Shown in pieces: positions 33,107 through 42,597 of a stretch of 52,479 nucleotides of DNA. A model generated the notes under the pieces. It made no database searches. It was not told where the DNA came from and saw only the letters and a list, made by a program, of their open reading frames with translations. Location: the NCBI GenBank assembly GCA_040902585.1, contig JBBDXA010000020.1, positions 1-52,479 on the forward strand, given 5' to 3'. The stretch comes from JBBDXA01 sp040902585 (GTDB taxonomy: Bacteria; Planctomycetota; Phycisphaerae; Phycisphaerales; Phycisphaeraceae). How positions within the stretch are numbered: position 1 is the stretch's first letter; every line of letters begins with the position of its first letter. The translations under genes and the position numbers were made by a program.

Positions 33107-36100
33107 ATGTTCGTCCCCTTTGTCAGCAACCTGTTCCGCAAGATCTTCGGCACGCGAAACGATCGGCTCATCAAAGCCTATCTCGCGCGCGTCGCCTTGA
33201 TCAACGAATTCGAGCCGCAGATGCGCAAGCTTTCTGATAACGAGCTTCGCGCCAAGACTGACGAGTTCCGCCAGCGCATCGCCAATGGCACACCCGCAGC
33301 CGACATCCGCCCCGAAGCCCTCGCCGTGGCGCGCGAGGCGATGGACCGCTCCGTCGGCATCCGCAACATCTTCAACCCCGAGCATGCGTTCGATCCGTCG
33401 AAGCTGCCCGCCGCCGCCCGCAAGCTGTACGACGAAACGATCGAGAAGATCAAGACCACCGAGCCCGTAAAGATGCTCGGCTGCAACCAGTTCGAGAAGC
33501 TGGTGCATGCCTGGGATCCGATTCCGGCTCACATGCAGGTGGAAGTGCCCGTCGCGCTTTACGAAGCGGTGCGCGAGCTGCACCCCAAGAGCCGCCCGCC
33601 GTTCCGCGCCCGGCCCTTCGATGTGCAGCTCATCGGCGGCATGGTCCTGTCCGAAGGCCGCATTTCCGAGATGAAAACCGGCGAAGGCAAGACCATCGTC
33701 GCGCCGCTGGCCTGCTACCTCGCCTCGCTCGAAAAGCTTCAGTGTCATGTCGTCACCGTCAACGACTATCTCGTGCAGCGCGACCGCGACTGGGTCTTCC
33801 CGTTCTACTACTGGCTGGGGCTGCACGTCGGCGCGATTCACCCGTACCACATGCAGCCACCGCAGCTCAAGGCCGAGGCCTACAAATGCGACGTGGTCTA
33901 CGGCACGTGCAGCGAGTTCGGCTTCGACTACCTCCGCGACAACATGAAGCTCAGCATCGAGGAACAGTTCCAGAAGCACCGCGATTTCGCCATTGTCGAT
34001 GAAGTCGACTCCATCCTCATCGACGAAGCCCGCACGCCGCTGATTATCTCCGGCTCGGCCCACGACTCGCAGCCGCGCTACGGCCTGGCGGACTCCATCG
34101 CCCGCCAGCTCATGCAGAAGCAGCGCGACTGGGACGCCGCCGACGCCAAGGTGAAAGCCTGTGAGATGCGCGCCAAGGGCATCGAAGGCGACATGCGCAA
34201 CACGCGCGACAACGAATCCATTCCAAAGATGAAGGAAGAAATGACCCGCCTGATACAGGAGGAAATGCCTGAGCTCATCGAGGCCCGCGATCGCCACACG
34301 CAGTACTACGAAGTCGAGCGCGAGAAGAAGGCCTCGCACCTGACGCACGACGGCATCGCCGAGGCCCAGAAAATCGCCGACATCGGGTCTTTCTACGTCG
34401 GCAACAATATGGATATGCCGCACCTGCTGGAGAACGCGCTGCGGGCCCACGTGATCTACCAGCGCGACAAGGACTACGTCGTCACCAAGCAATACAGCGA
34501 TGACGGTAAACCCGAGGTGGTGATCATCGATGAGAACACCGGCCGCGCCATGGTGGGTCGGCAGTGGTCCGATGGTCTGCATCAGGCGGTCGAGGCCAAG
34601 GAACGCGTGCCCATTAAGACGGAAACGCAGACCATGGCCACGGTCACGATTCAGAACTACTTCAAACTATACAAGCGCTTAGCCGGCATGACCGGCACGG
34701 CCATCACCGAATCGACGGAGTTCAACGAGATCTACAAGATGGACGTGGTCTGCATTCCGACCAACGTCTCCGTCGTGCGCACCGACCGTGATGACCTGAT
34801 CTTCCTTGCTCAAAAAGACAAGTGGAACGCGATTCTCGAGGAGATCAAGAGCAAGCACGACATCGGCCGCCCCGTGCTGGTGGGTACGACCAGCGTGGAA
34901 AAGAGCGAAATGCTCGCCGAGCTGCTGCGCAAGCGGCATGGTGTGCCCCATGAGGTGCTCAACGCCAAGCAGCACGAGCGCGAGGCCCACATCGTCGAGC
35001 ACGCGGGCGAACTGGGCGCGGTGATGATCGCCACCAACATGGCCGGCCGCGGCACGGACATCAAGCTCCAGCCCATCGACCGGGCCGCGCTCCTTCGCCA
35101 CTGGCAGATGCGCAACATGCTCCCCAAGCAGGCCAAGCCGGAGATGAGCGATGAGGAGCTCATCGCGCTCTCCTACAAGCATCAGGCCAAGAGCCTGCTC
35201 GGCCTCAAGCCCAATGACATCGACGCGATGTCGGATGAGGAAGTGCGCCTGCTCCTGCTGCGTTACTGGGTGGCGAACAACACCTACACCGCCGCCGCCA
35301 AGGCCATCAACATGAGCGAGGCCGACTGCCTGGCCGCGCTGGACAAAGTGTCCGGCTTCGCGCTGCATCGGCTGAAGGTCTATACCCGCGTCGAGGAGAT
35401 GGGCGGCCTGCATATCATCGGCACCGAGCGGCACGAGTCGCGCCGTATCGATAACCAGCTACGCGGCCGCGCCGGGCGCCAGGGCGATCGCGGCTCCTCG
35501 CGCTTCTTCATCGGCCTCGATGACGAGCTCATGCAGATGTTCGCCGGTCCGCTCGTGCTCCGCGCTCTATCGAAACTCGGCATGAAGGAAGGCGATTCGA
35601 TCGAACATCGCTGGATTACTAAAAGCGTCGAACGCGCCCAGCGCAAGGTCGAGGAACGCAACTACGAAATCCGCAAGCAGCTCGTCGACTACGACGAAGT
35701 CATGGAGCAACAGCGTAATGCCTTCTATGGTGTGCGCCAGGAAGTGCTCGCAGGCCACGACGTTCAGCGGATCGTTTTCGACTACATCACCGACAGTGCC
35801 CAGGACGCGGTCGATCTTTATCTCGAGCGCGACTACCTCTCGATGCAGATCGCCGAGTGGTGTCGCCAGACGCTCGATGTCAGCGTCGAGCCGACCAAGC
35901 TGCGCGCGACGGACCTTGAGGAACTGAAGCAGGCCATCCGTGCCGACGCCCGCGCCGAGGCGGCCCAGATCGTCGAGATCAACCTCGGCGAATTCATGAG
36001 CAACGAAGTCCCGCCCGACGAGTGGGATCTGCGCGGGCTCAGCAGTTGGGCCATGAGCAAATTTGCCGTGAATCTCACGCAGAATCAGCTCCGCCAGATG

Positions 36101-37180
36101 AACTTCGAAGAGGTCAAGACTGAGCTTACCGAGGCGGCCTGGGAGCAGATCGACGGCAAGGATATCACCGGCGTCGCTAAATTCCTCGAGAAGAACTACG
36201 TGCAGAAGCAGATCGCCGACTGGGCCAAGCAGAAGTTCGAGATCGAGCTCGATCCTGAATACCTTGCTACCCTTCCGCCCGAAGGCGTTGCCGAACGCAT
36301 TGTCGAGAAGGCCCGCGCGATGTACGAGAAACGCGAAGTGGAATACCCCGTCGAGTTCGCCCTGGACATGGCCTTCGCCCAGGCGCAGCAGAACGGCGAC
36401 TGGGCCGTGCAGGAACTTTGCAACTGGGTCAAGCGGCGGTACGAACTGGAATGGGACCCCACGCAGATCAAGGAGCTCACCCGCGGCCAGATGAAGGAGC
36501 AGATGATCGAAGCCAGCCGGCAGTGGCAGCGCGGCGGCAGGCTCGAAGCCCTCGTCGATAAGGCAATGGCCCAGCACAAGGATGCCGAGTCACTCGCGCA
36601 GTGGGCAACGGAGCGGCTGTATCAGAAGGTCGAAGCGAGCGACCTGGAGAATACTGAATCGCGGCGCGATGTGCTCCTTGAAAAGGGCAGGTCGATGCTG
36701 CGTGCCGAGCTGACGCAGCTCGAGCGGTTCGTCCTGCTTCAGATTCTCGACACGAGTTGGAAGGATCACCTGTACGCGATGGACCAGCTTCGCGATTCGG
36801 TGAGCATGCGTTCGATTGCCGACCGCGAGAAGGACCCGCGCGTGGTGTACAAGCGCGAAGGCGCGGCCACGTTCGTCGAGATGCAGAAGGTGGTGCGCGA
36901 CCGCGTGACGGACTTGATCTTTCGAGCCCGCCTTACGCCTCAGGTAGAGATGAAGAACGTGTACGAGAACCAGCAGACGCAGCACGACGAAGCACCCAGC
37001 GCCCTGGAGCGGCGCGGCGCTTCGCAGGGCACAGCCGAGCAGCAGGAAGACCTGGAAACCGCCGAGCGCGCCGGCGGCGGCGAAGGCGGCCGCTTCGTCA
37101 GCCGCAAGCAGAGGCGGGCCGCGATGGCGGAACAAAGGCGCGGCGGCGGCAAGCGGCCGGGGGATCGCAAGCGGCGGTAG
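33107..37180 (+). CDS. secA: Preprotein translocase ATPase SecA, extra-large with tandem repeats
   Basis: 1357 aa against about 800-950 for most SecA. It drives Sec-dependent export at the SecYEG channel. Visible: Walker A MKTGEGKT (189-196), DEVD (298-301) followed by SILIDEARTPLIISG, the second motor domain (MAGRGTDIKL, GGLHIIGTERHESRRIDNQLRGRAGRQGD), and the helical scaffold (LQILDTSWKDHLYAMDQLRD at about 1210). Extra material: about 90 aa after the DEAD box, about 110 aa between DIKL and GGLHII, and about 210 aa in the scaffold (903-1190) built from about five degenerate 45-70 aa units with a central W (QIAEWCRQ, LSSWAMSK, QIADWAKQ, ELCNWVKR, SLAQWATE). No C-terminal CxCxSG zinc motif; the end is basic. 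Confidence 0.95.
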   Translation: MFVPFVSNLFRKIFGTRNDRLIKAYLARVALINEFEPQMRKLSDNELRAKTDEFRQRIANGTPAADIRPEALAVAREAMDRSVGIRNIFNPEHAFDPSKLPAAARKLYDETIEKIKTTEPVKMLGCNQFEKLVHAWDPIPAHMQVEVPVALYEAVRELHPKSRPPFRARPFDVQLIGGMVLSEGRISEMKTGEGKTIVAPLACYLASLEKLQCHVVTVNDYLVQRDRDWVFPFYYWLGLHVGAIHPYHMQPPQLKAEAYKCDVVYGTCSEFGFDYLRDNMKLSIEEQFQKHRDFAIVDEVDSILIDEARTPLIISGSAHDSQPRYGLADSIARQLMQKQRDWDAADAKVKACEMRAKGIEGDMRNTRDNESIPKMKEEMTRLIQEEMPELIEARDRHTQYYEVEREKKASHLTHDGIAEAQKIADIGSFYVGNNMDMPHLLENALRAHVIYQRDKDYVVTKQYSDDGKPEVVIIDENTGRAMVGRQWSDGLHQAVEAKERVPIKTETQTMATVTIQNYFKLYKRLAGMTGTAITESTEFNEIYKMDVVCIPTNVSVVRTDRDDLIFLAQKDKWNAILEEIKSKHDIGRPVLVGTTSVEKSEMLAELLRKRHGVPHEVLNAKQHEREAHIVEHAGELGAVMIATNMAGRGTDIKLQPIDRAALLRHWQMRNMLPKQAKPEMSDEELIALSYKHQAKSLLGLKPNDIDAMSDEEVRLLLLRYWVANNTYTAAAKAINMSEADCLAALDKVSGFALHRLKVYTRVEEMGGLHIIGTERHESRRIDNQLRGRAGRQGDRGSSRFFIGLDDELMQMFAGPLVLRALSKLGMKEGDSIEHRWITKSVERAQRKVEERNYEIRKQLVDYDEVMEQQRNAFYGVRQEVLAGHDVQRIVFDYITDSAQDAVDLYLERDYLSMQIAEWCRQTLDVSVEPTKLRATDLEELKQAIRADARAEAAQIVEINLGEFMSNEVPPDEWDLRGLSSWAMSKFAVNLTQNQLRQMNFEEVKTELTEAAWEQIDGKDITGVAKFLEKNYVQKQIADWAKQKFEIELDPEYLATLPPEGVAERIVEKARAMYEKREVEYPVEFALDMAFAQAQQNGDWAVQELCNWVKRRYELEWDPTQIKELTRGQMKEQMIEASRQWQRGGRLEALVDKAMAQHKDAESLAQWATERLYQKVEASDLENTESRRDVLLEKGRSMLRAELTQLERFVLLQILDTSWKDHLYAMDQLRDSVSMRSIADREKDPRVVYKREGAATFVEMQKVVRDRVTDLIFRARLTPQVEMKNVYENQQTQHDEAPSALERRGASQGTAEQQEDLETAERAGGGEGGRFVSRKQRRAAMAEQRRGGGKRPGDRKRR

Positions 37181-37221
37181 CCTCACTCCCTCTCCCTCTG
37201 GGAAGGGCTGGGGTGAGGGCA
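37181..37221 (+). repeat. CCCTCTCCC-type hairpin after secA
   Basis: A single self-complementary element: CCTCAC...CCCTCTCCC folds against GGGAAGGG...GTGAGG. It starts at the base after the secA stop codon. It may act as a terminator although no T-tract follows. The same type of sequence occurs inside the lipase gene (44004-44053). Confidence 0.6.
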
Positions 37222-37317
37222 CAACACGAATCGCCCGCATGCGACCTATGTTCAGGAGCGTGCGCCATCGCTCGTCGCCCACGACTACAATGCACGCACC
37301 TTCATGGAGGGCGCTGC

Positions 37318-39024
37318 ATGGTCGCCATTCGACTGCTTCCGTTCCTGTGCATTTCGCTCGCCCTCATCACTCCCGCGCCCGCGGCTGACGATGCGCCGTT
37401 CGAACCCATCAAGCTGAAGATTTCCAGGGCAACCACCCACGTCGACGGCCCGCTGCGCTCGGACGGCCTCATCGACTACGTGCAGGCGTTCGACAAGATC
37501 TGCGCCGAAGGCATCACGGCCGAGAACAACGCGGGCCCGCTGCTGCTCAAGGCATACGGACCTTCCCTTTACGCACAGCCGGAAGCGATTCGGTTCGTTT
37601 GTCGCAAGCTCGAGATCGAAGTTCTGCCGGACGAGGGCGAGTATTTTGTCGACCTTATGGACCTGGTCGGCGCGGTGTGGGACGCTGAGCAGGCCAAACG
37701 CGATCACCCCGGCCGCGCCAAGGATGTGGACCGCTGGTTGAAGTCGATTCCCGCGCGGTACATCAAAAAGGTGCGGGAGAACTATTCATCTCGTTACCAG
37801 TTCGAGGTGGCGATCGACGCGCAGCACGATGTGATCCTCAATGGTCCCTGGGCCGGCGAAGAGTATCCCCTGTGGATGACGTGGGTGCTTCTCAATGAAA
37901 AGTCGCTGGAGCTGGTGCAGCAGGCTGCCGAGCGCGAGCGGTTCTACCTTCCGCATCCGGGCGAACCTGACACGATCACCATGTTGGAACGAAGCCTGAT
38001 CAATTCGCGCATCGTGTTTCGCCGCGTGGCGCGATGCCTGATCGCCCGCGCCATGGTTCGGTTGAATGAGGCGCGTGTCCCTGCCGCCCGGGGCGACGTG
38101 CTGACCGTGTATCGGCTCGCGCAGCTGTTCTCGCGGGAGCCGAGCCAACTGACTCACCTTGTGGCCATGTCGTTGGAAGCGATCGCCCGCGATGCGACCG
38201 ATCGTATCGCAGTCGAAGGGAAACTGACTGCGGCTCAGTTGAATCGCATGCTCGCCGATCTGAACGCGCTCAAGCCGCGCGAGCCGGTCCTGCGCGCGTT
38301 GGAAGTGGAGGCCCGGTTTGAAGCTCTCGATGGTGTGGCGACGCTCATGCAGCAGTTGAAGCGGCCTGCCAAGGAGGGCGAGAAAGCGCCGCCCGTTCGG
38401 CCGGAGGCTCTACTGGATGTGAACATCCTGCTGCGTGAGTTGAACATCTGGAGCGACGGGCTCGCGGGCACCGCTTCACCGCTGACCTACGCGGGGCGAA
38501 AGCGGTCCCTTGAGGATTTCAGCGAGCAACTGAAGCAGAAAAAGAAGGAAGTAGCCGAGCGGCTTCCCGGTGAAAGGGGCACGGCTTTCCTTTTGGCCCT
38601 GAACCGGGCGATCCGCCTGCCGCGCGAGAAGTGGCGCGAGTCCTTCAGCCTGGATGTGGCTGACCTGCTGGTCACCACCATCATCTCCACCGGCGGCAGC
38701 TTGACGCGAAGCGATGATCTTTCGCGCATGAGCATGGACCTCACGCGGCTGACCATCGCGCTGGCGGCGTATCGCGCCGAGAAAGGGCAGTATCCAGCGG
38801 CGCTCGCCGACCTTTCGCCCGACTACTTCAAGAAAATTCCGAAGGATCGTTTCACGGATGAACCGCTGCGGTACACCGCGGCGGGCAACGGCTTCACGCT
38901 CTACAGCTTCGGCCCGAATCAGAAGGACGACGGAGCGATGTACCGGGCGAATGATCAGACTTCGTATGCCGACATGGCTGTGCGCGTGAGAGACGGGAAA
39001 CTGGTGCCGCACGACAAGCCCTGA
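37318..39024 (+). CDS. Exported protein of a tandem paralogous trio (copy 1)
   Basis: 568 aa. Start at ATG 37318, which opens a signal peptide (MVAIRLLPFLCISLALITPA PAA-type). Shared with the two following genes: an N-terminal HVDGPLRSDGLIDYVQAFD segment, a central helical region (about 150-400), and a C-terminal segment MSMDLTRLTIALAAYRAEKG followed by QYPAALADLSPDYFKKIPKD. That last segment, together with LYSFGPNQKDDGAMY, resembles the C-terminal domain of type II secretion GspG-like pseudopilins, here without an N-terminal prepilin helix. No enzyme motif is recognised. Copy 1 has a signal peptide without a lipobox, while copies 2 and 3 are lipoproteins. Confidence 0.8.
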   Translation: MVAIRLLPFLCISLALITPAPAADDAPFEPIKLKISRATTHVDGPLRSDGLIDYVQAFDKICAEGITAENNAGPLLLKAYGPSLYAQPEAIRFVCRKLEIEVLPDEGEYFVDLMDLVGAVWDAEQAKRDHPGRAKDVDRWLKSIPARYIKKVRENYSSRYQFEVAIDAQHDVILNGPWAGEEYPLWMTWVLLNEKSLELVQQAAERERFYLPHPGEPDTITMLERSLINSRIVFRRVARCLIARAMVRLNEARVPAARGDVLTVYRLAQLFSREPSQLTHLVAMSLEAIARDATDRIAVEGKLTAAQLNRMLADLNALKPREPVLRALEVEARFEALDGVATLMQQLKRPAKEGEKAPPVRPEALLDVNILLRELNIWSDGLAGTASPLTYAGRKRSLEDFSEQLKQKKKEVAERLPGERGTAFLLALNRAIRLPREKWRESFSLDVADLLVTTIISTGGSLTRSDDLSRMSMDLTRLTIALAAYRAEKGQYPAALADLSPDYFKKIPKDRFTDEPLRYTAAGNGFTLYSFGPNQKDDGAMYRANDQTSYADMAVRVRDGKLVPHDKP

Positions 39025-39104
39025 TGCGAGCCGGTCGGGCACGACTTGCCCGCATCCGGATGCCACGCAAGTCTTTCATAGGCGCTTCTGGCGGAGTGCA
39101 TATC

Positions 39105-40817
39105 ATGAGTGCCATGCGCACATCGGTTGCCATCCTTCTTGTCGCGTTCCTCGCTGCCTGCGGCGATCAGATGCCCGCGACATCGCCCCAGTCGCCTGCT
39201 GCCGCGCCGCCGGCCCCTGTCGCGCTGACACTTTCCAAAGAGACGACCTATCTCCTCGGCCCGCTGCGCGCCAATGGTTTCGTCGACTACGTTCAGGCAT
39301 TTGAAAAGGTCGCGGGCGAAGGGGTCACCGCGCAGAGCAACGCGGCTGCTCTACTCATCGAAGCGCAGGGGCCGCTCTTCTTTACCGGCAACGCCCGGCA
39401 GATCGTCTGCGGCAAGCTCGGCATCGCGGTGCCTGCGGAGAAGGAGTGCCTCGTCGAGCTGGACGATCTCATCGATGAGCTATGGAAGAAGCTGGTGCCC
39501 GACTTGAAGGAGGATCCGGCCGTCCCGCCCGAAGAGCTGGAAGGGGAGGCCTTGGGAAAGTTTGCTTATAAACAGAACGCGCGGGAGCAGCAGGGCATTG
39601 CCGTGGCCCGGCCGTGGTCGCCGCGTGAGTTCCCGTTGATTCGCGCGTGGATCGAAAGGAACGAAGCGCCGCTGAAAATAGTGAAACAGGCGTCGCTGCG
39701 GTCGCATCTGTTCATCCCTTCGCCGCACGGCGCCGATGAAACGACGATGTCCGGCATGTTTCTCCCGGCCGTCGGCCGACACCGCCTGCCTGTCCGGCTC
39801 CTGACCGCGCGGGCGATGATGCGCGTGCAGCAGGGCGACCACGACGGCGCGTGGGATGACCTTCAGACCTGCCAGCGATTGACGAATCTCGTTTCGCGGG
39901 AGCCGACGTTTGTTCATCATCTCATCGCCGTATCGATGGAATCGCTGCTGCACGATCCGCTTCGTCGCATGGTGATCGAGCAGTCCCTTTCGCAGGCCCA
40001 GCTCAAGCGCATGCTGACGGAGTTCGCTTCGCTGAGTGAGCGCGAATCATTTCTTCGTTCGCTCGATCTGGATGAACGATTCACGTTGCTCGATCTGGTG
40101 TCGCGATTCAAGGCCAAGGGCTACGAAGGCATCATGGTGCCCTTCGACGATGACGAGGAGGTCCCCGATCTGGGCGCGGCAGAGCGCGAGCGGATCGACG
40201 AGCTGCTTGATGTGAATCTCGTGATGAAGCGGATCAACGCAAGGAGCGATGACCAGGCTCACGGGTGTTCGCTGCCGACGTTCGCCGAGCGGATGAAGTA
40301 TTACAGCGAGTCGGATGCTCGCGCCCACATGCTGAACGAGCGCCTGATGGCGTTGATGCCCGACAGGCGGGACGAGATCACCGCCCGCGCGATCGAGCGA
40401 AACATGAAGCTGCCCGTCGAGAAGCGGCGCGAGGCGTTCAGCGACGAGGCGGCTGACACCCTCATCGCCTACGGCAATCGCGCGATTATCTCCATCGCTC
40501 GCGGCGAGGAAATCGCCCGAATGAACCGTGACCTCACGCACATCACCCTCGCCCTCGCCGCCTTCCGCGCCGATCGCGGTGACTACCCCGCGGCCCTGGC
40601 GGAGCTTTCGCCCGAGTACCTCGCGCAGGTGCCGCTTGATCGCTTCACCGACATGCCGCTGCGCTATGCGCGAGGCACCAACGGCTTCCTGCTCTACAGT
40701 GTGGGGATGAATCAGCGCGACGACGGCGGTGCCTATCAGGTGAAGGGTGAAGACTACTTCGCGGACATCGCCGTGCGCGTGAAGGATGGAAAGGTTGTTC
40801 CCCCTGAATCGGAGTGA
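39105..40817 (+). CDS. Lipoprotein of the tandem paralogous trio (copy 2)
   Basis: 570 aa from ATG 39105. The signal ends in the lipobox FLAACG. The pattern is the same as in copy 1: LLGPLRANGFVDYVQAFEKV at the start, GVTAQSNAAALLIEAQGP, a long helical middle, then MNRDLTHITLALAAFRADRG and DYPAALAELSPEYLAQVPLD, ending LLYSVGMNQRDDGGAYQV. The central region has more charged residues than copy 1. An 80-bp gap separates it from copy 1 and 21 bp from copy 3, so the three are likely one transcript. Confidence 0.82.
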   Translation: MSAMRTSVAILLVAFLAACGDQMPATSPQSPAAAPPAPVALTLSKETTYLLGPLRANGFVDYVQAFEKVAGEGVTAQSNAAALLIEAQGPLFFTGNARQIVCGKLGIAVPAEKECLVELDDLIDELWKKLVPDLKEDPAVPPEELEGEALGKFAYKQNAREQQGIAVARPWSPREFPLIRAWIERNEAPLKIVKQASLRSHLFIPSPHGADETTMSGMFLPAVGRHRLPVRLLTARAMMRVQQGDHDGAWDDLQTCQRLTNLVSREPTFVHHLIAVSMESLLHDPLRRMVIEQSLSQAQLKRMLTEFASLSERESFLRSLDLDERFTLLDLVSRFKAKGYEGIMVPFDDDEEVPDLGAAERERIDELLDVNLVMKRINARSDDQAHGCSLPTFAERMKYYSESDARAHMLNERLMALMPDRRDEITARAIERNMKLPVEKRREAFSDEAADTLIAYGNRAIISIARGEEIARMNRDLTHITLALAAFRADRGDYPAALAELSPEYLAQVPLDRFTDMPLRYARGTNGFLLYSVGMNQRDDGGAYQVKGEDYFADIAVRVKDGKVVPPESE

Positions 40818-40838
40818 ATGTATCTTCGGAGGTAAACC

Positions 40839-42572
40839 ATGCCGACATTGAAAAGTGTGATGCTGCTGATCGCGATGCTGGGATGCACAGCCTGCAAGCC
40901 CGCGGCTGACAAGCCTGTGGTCGAACCGGTCAATGTCAACACGCTGAAGGAAGGCAAGCACGTGGACGGTCCGCTTCGACCTAACGGCCTGGTTGACTAC
41001 GTGCAGGCGTACGAGGCGTACTGGGGCAAGGGCGTGACGTCTGAGAACAACGCCGCGCCGCTGCTGATCAGGGCGTACGGGGCTTCGTTTCACAACGAGC
41101 AGAAGTTGTTCGATGCTGTCTGCCGGAAGCTGAAGATCGAGCCGCCGCCGGCCAGGGGTGATTACATTGTGAGACTGAGCACACTCTGCGATGCCGTCTG
41201 GGATCGCGCGGAGCTGGCGAAGGATGAGCGTTTCGCGCCCAACATCGACACGTGGCTGAAGCAGGTGCCCGCCGAGGTGATTGCCGCGGCGCGGAAGACC
41301 AGCGAAACGCAGGCTGCGTACATCGAAGCGGTGGAGGAAGAACTCGAGCTCGCGGGCTCGCGTCCGTGGAAGGCGGAGGATCACCCGCTGCTGCACGCCT
41401 GGCTGGCGCTGAATGAAGAGCCGCTGAAACTGGTGAAGCAGGCGAGCGGGTACGAGCGGTATTACATGCCTTCGCCGCATGAGCCGGATGAGACGGTGAT
41501 GATGGGCATGTTGCTGGCGGCCCTGGGCAAGCATCGCGATGTGGGCAAGGCGCTGTGTGCCCGCGCGATGCTTCGGCTCAGCAGCGGCGACCGCGATGGC
41601 GCATGCGATGACCTGCTCACGCTCTTCCGCTTCGCCTCTTTACTTTCAGAAGAGCCGCTGCTGATTGCGGGCCTCGTCGCCATCTCGCTGGATTCCCTGG
41701 CGATTGAAGCGATGTTGCCGCTGGTTGTTGAAGGCGGGTACTCGCAAGCAGAATTGAAGAAGATGCTGGGCGATCTGAACGGTGTCTCGCCGCGCAAGTC
41801 CATGCTTCCCGCGATCGATGTGACCGAGCGATTCTCCGCGCTCGATGCGCTTTCCGTCGTGCGAAGGCAGGGCGTGGATGCGATGTATGACATGTTCGCC
41901 GCCCATCCCCGCAACACCGCCCAGGTGTCCGACGATGAGCTGAAGGAGTTCAACGCGCTTCTGGATGTGAATGTCACCTTGCGCGAGATCAACCGGTGGT
42001 TCGACGGGATCACTGCCGCCATGTCAGCCCCGACTCACATCGGGCGCGTGAAGGCTGAAGAAGCGTGGTTCGAAAAGTACAAAGCGATGAAGTCTGAAGC
42101 GGCGAAGCTTATGCCAGCGGACGATCAGGGTTACACCCGAAGCCTGATGAAGCGGGCCATGCGCGAGCCAGCGGAGAAGCGGCGCGAGGTGATGAGCCGC
42201 GATCTCGCCAATCTGGCGGTGGCGTTTCTGGTTCCCAGCCTCGGCAGTGCGATCAGCAACGATGACACCGCACGCACCCGCCTCGACCTGGCGCGCCTCA
42301 CCCTCGCACTCACCGCCTATCGCGCCCAGCACGGCTCCTATCCCGCCGCCCTCGCCGAGCTTTCGCCCGACTACCTCGCAAGGATTCCGCACGACCGCTT
42401 CACCGAGAAGCCCCTGCGCTACACACCCGAGAAGGACGGTTTCCTCCTCTACAGCCTGGGCACGAACATGCAGGATGAAGGCGGGGCGTACAGCGCGACG
42501 GTTGAGAAGTATTTTGCTGACATCGCCGTGCGGGTGAAGGATGGAAAGTTCGTGCCGCGCGAAGCGCCTTGA
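40839..42572 (+). CDS. Lipoprotein of the tandem paralogous trio (copy 3)
   Basis: 577 aa. The signal peptide MPTLKSVMLLIAMLGCTAC carries a lipobox, with two candidate Cys. Conserved blocks: HVDGPLRPNGLVDYVQAYEA, GVTSENNAAPLLIRAYG, SRPWKAEDHPLLHAWLALNE, then TRLDLARLTLALTAYRAQHG and SYPAALAELSPDYLARIPHD, ending LLYSLGTNMQDEGGAYS. Preceded by GGAGG about 7 nt before the ATG. Convergent with the lipase gene at 42598, leaving 25 bp. Confidence 0.82.
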   Translation: MPTLKSVMLLIAMLGCTACKPAADKPVVEPVNVNTLKEGKHVDGPLRPNGLVDYVQAYEAYWGKGVTSENNAAPLLIRAYGASFHNEQKLFDAVCRKLKIEPPPARGDYIVRLSTLCDAVWDRAELAKDERFAPNIDTWLKQVPAEVIAAARKTSETQAAYIEAVEEELELAGSRPWKAEDHPLLHAWLALNEEPLKLVKQASGYERYYMPSPHEPDETVMMGMLLAALGKHRDVGKALCARAMLRLSSGDRDGACDDLLTLFRFASLLSEEPLLIAGLVAISLDSLAIEAMLPLVVEGGYSQAELKKMLGDLNGVSPRKSMLPAIDVTERFSALDALSVVRRQGVDAMYDMFAAHPRNTAQVSDDELKEFNALLDVNVTLREINRWFDGITAAMSAPTHIGRVKAEEAWFEKYKAMKSEAAKLMPADDQGYTRSLMKRAMREPAEKRREVMSRDLANLAVAFLVPSLGSAISNDDTARTRLDLARLTLALTAYRAQHGSYPAALAELSPDYLARIPHDRFTEKPLRYTPEKDGFLLYSLGTNMQDEGGAYSATVEKYFADIAVRVKDGKFVPREAP

Positions 42573-42597
42573 TCGGCAACTGCCTTTGCGCACGTCG

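Noticed and set aside
33035..34582. 515-codon minus-strand frame opposite secA
   Set aside because: Shadow of the strongly conserved SecA motor domain; no independent motif.
40047..41534. 495-codon minus-strand frame across copies 2 and 3 of the paralogous trio
   Set aside because: Spans two clear plus-strand genes and their gap; composition typical of antisense GC-rich frames.
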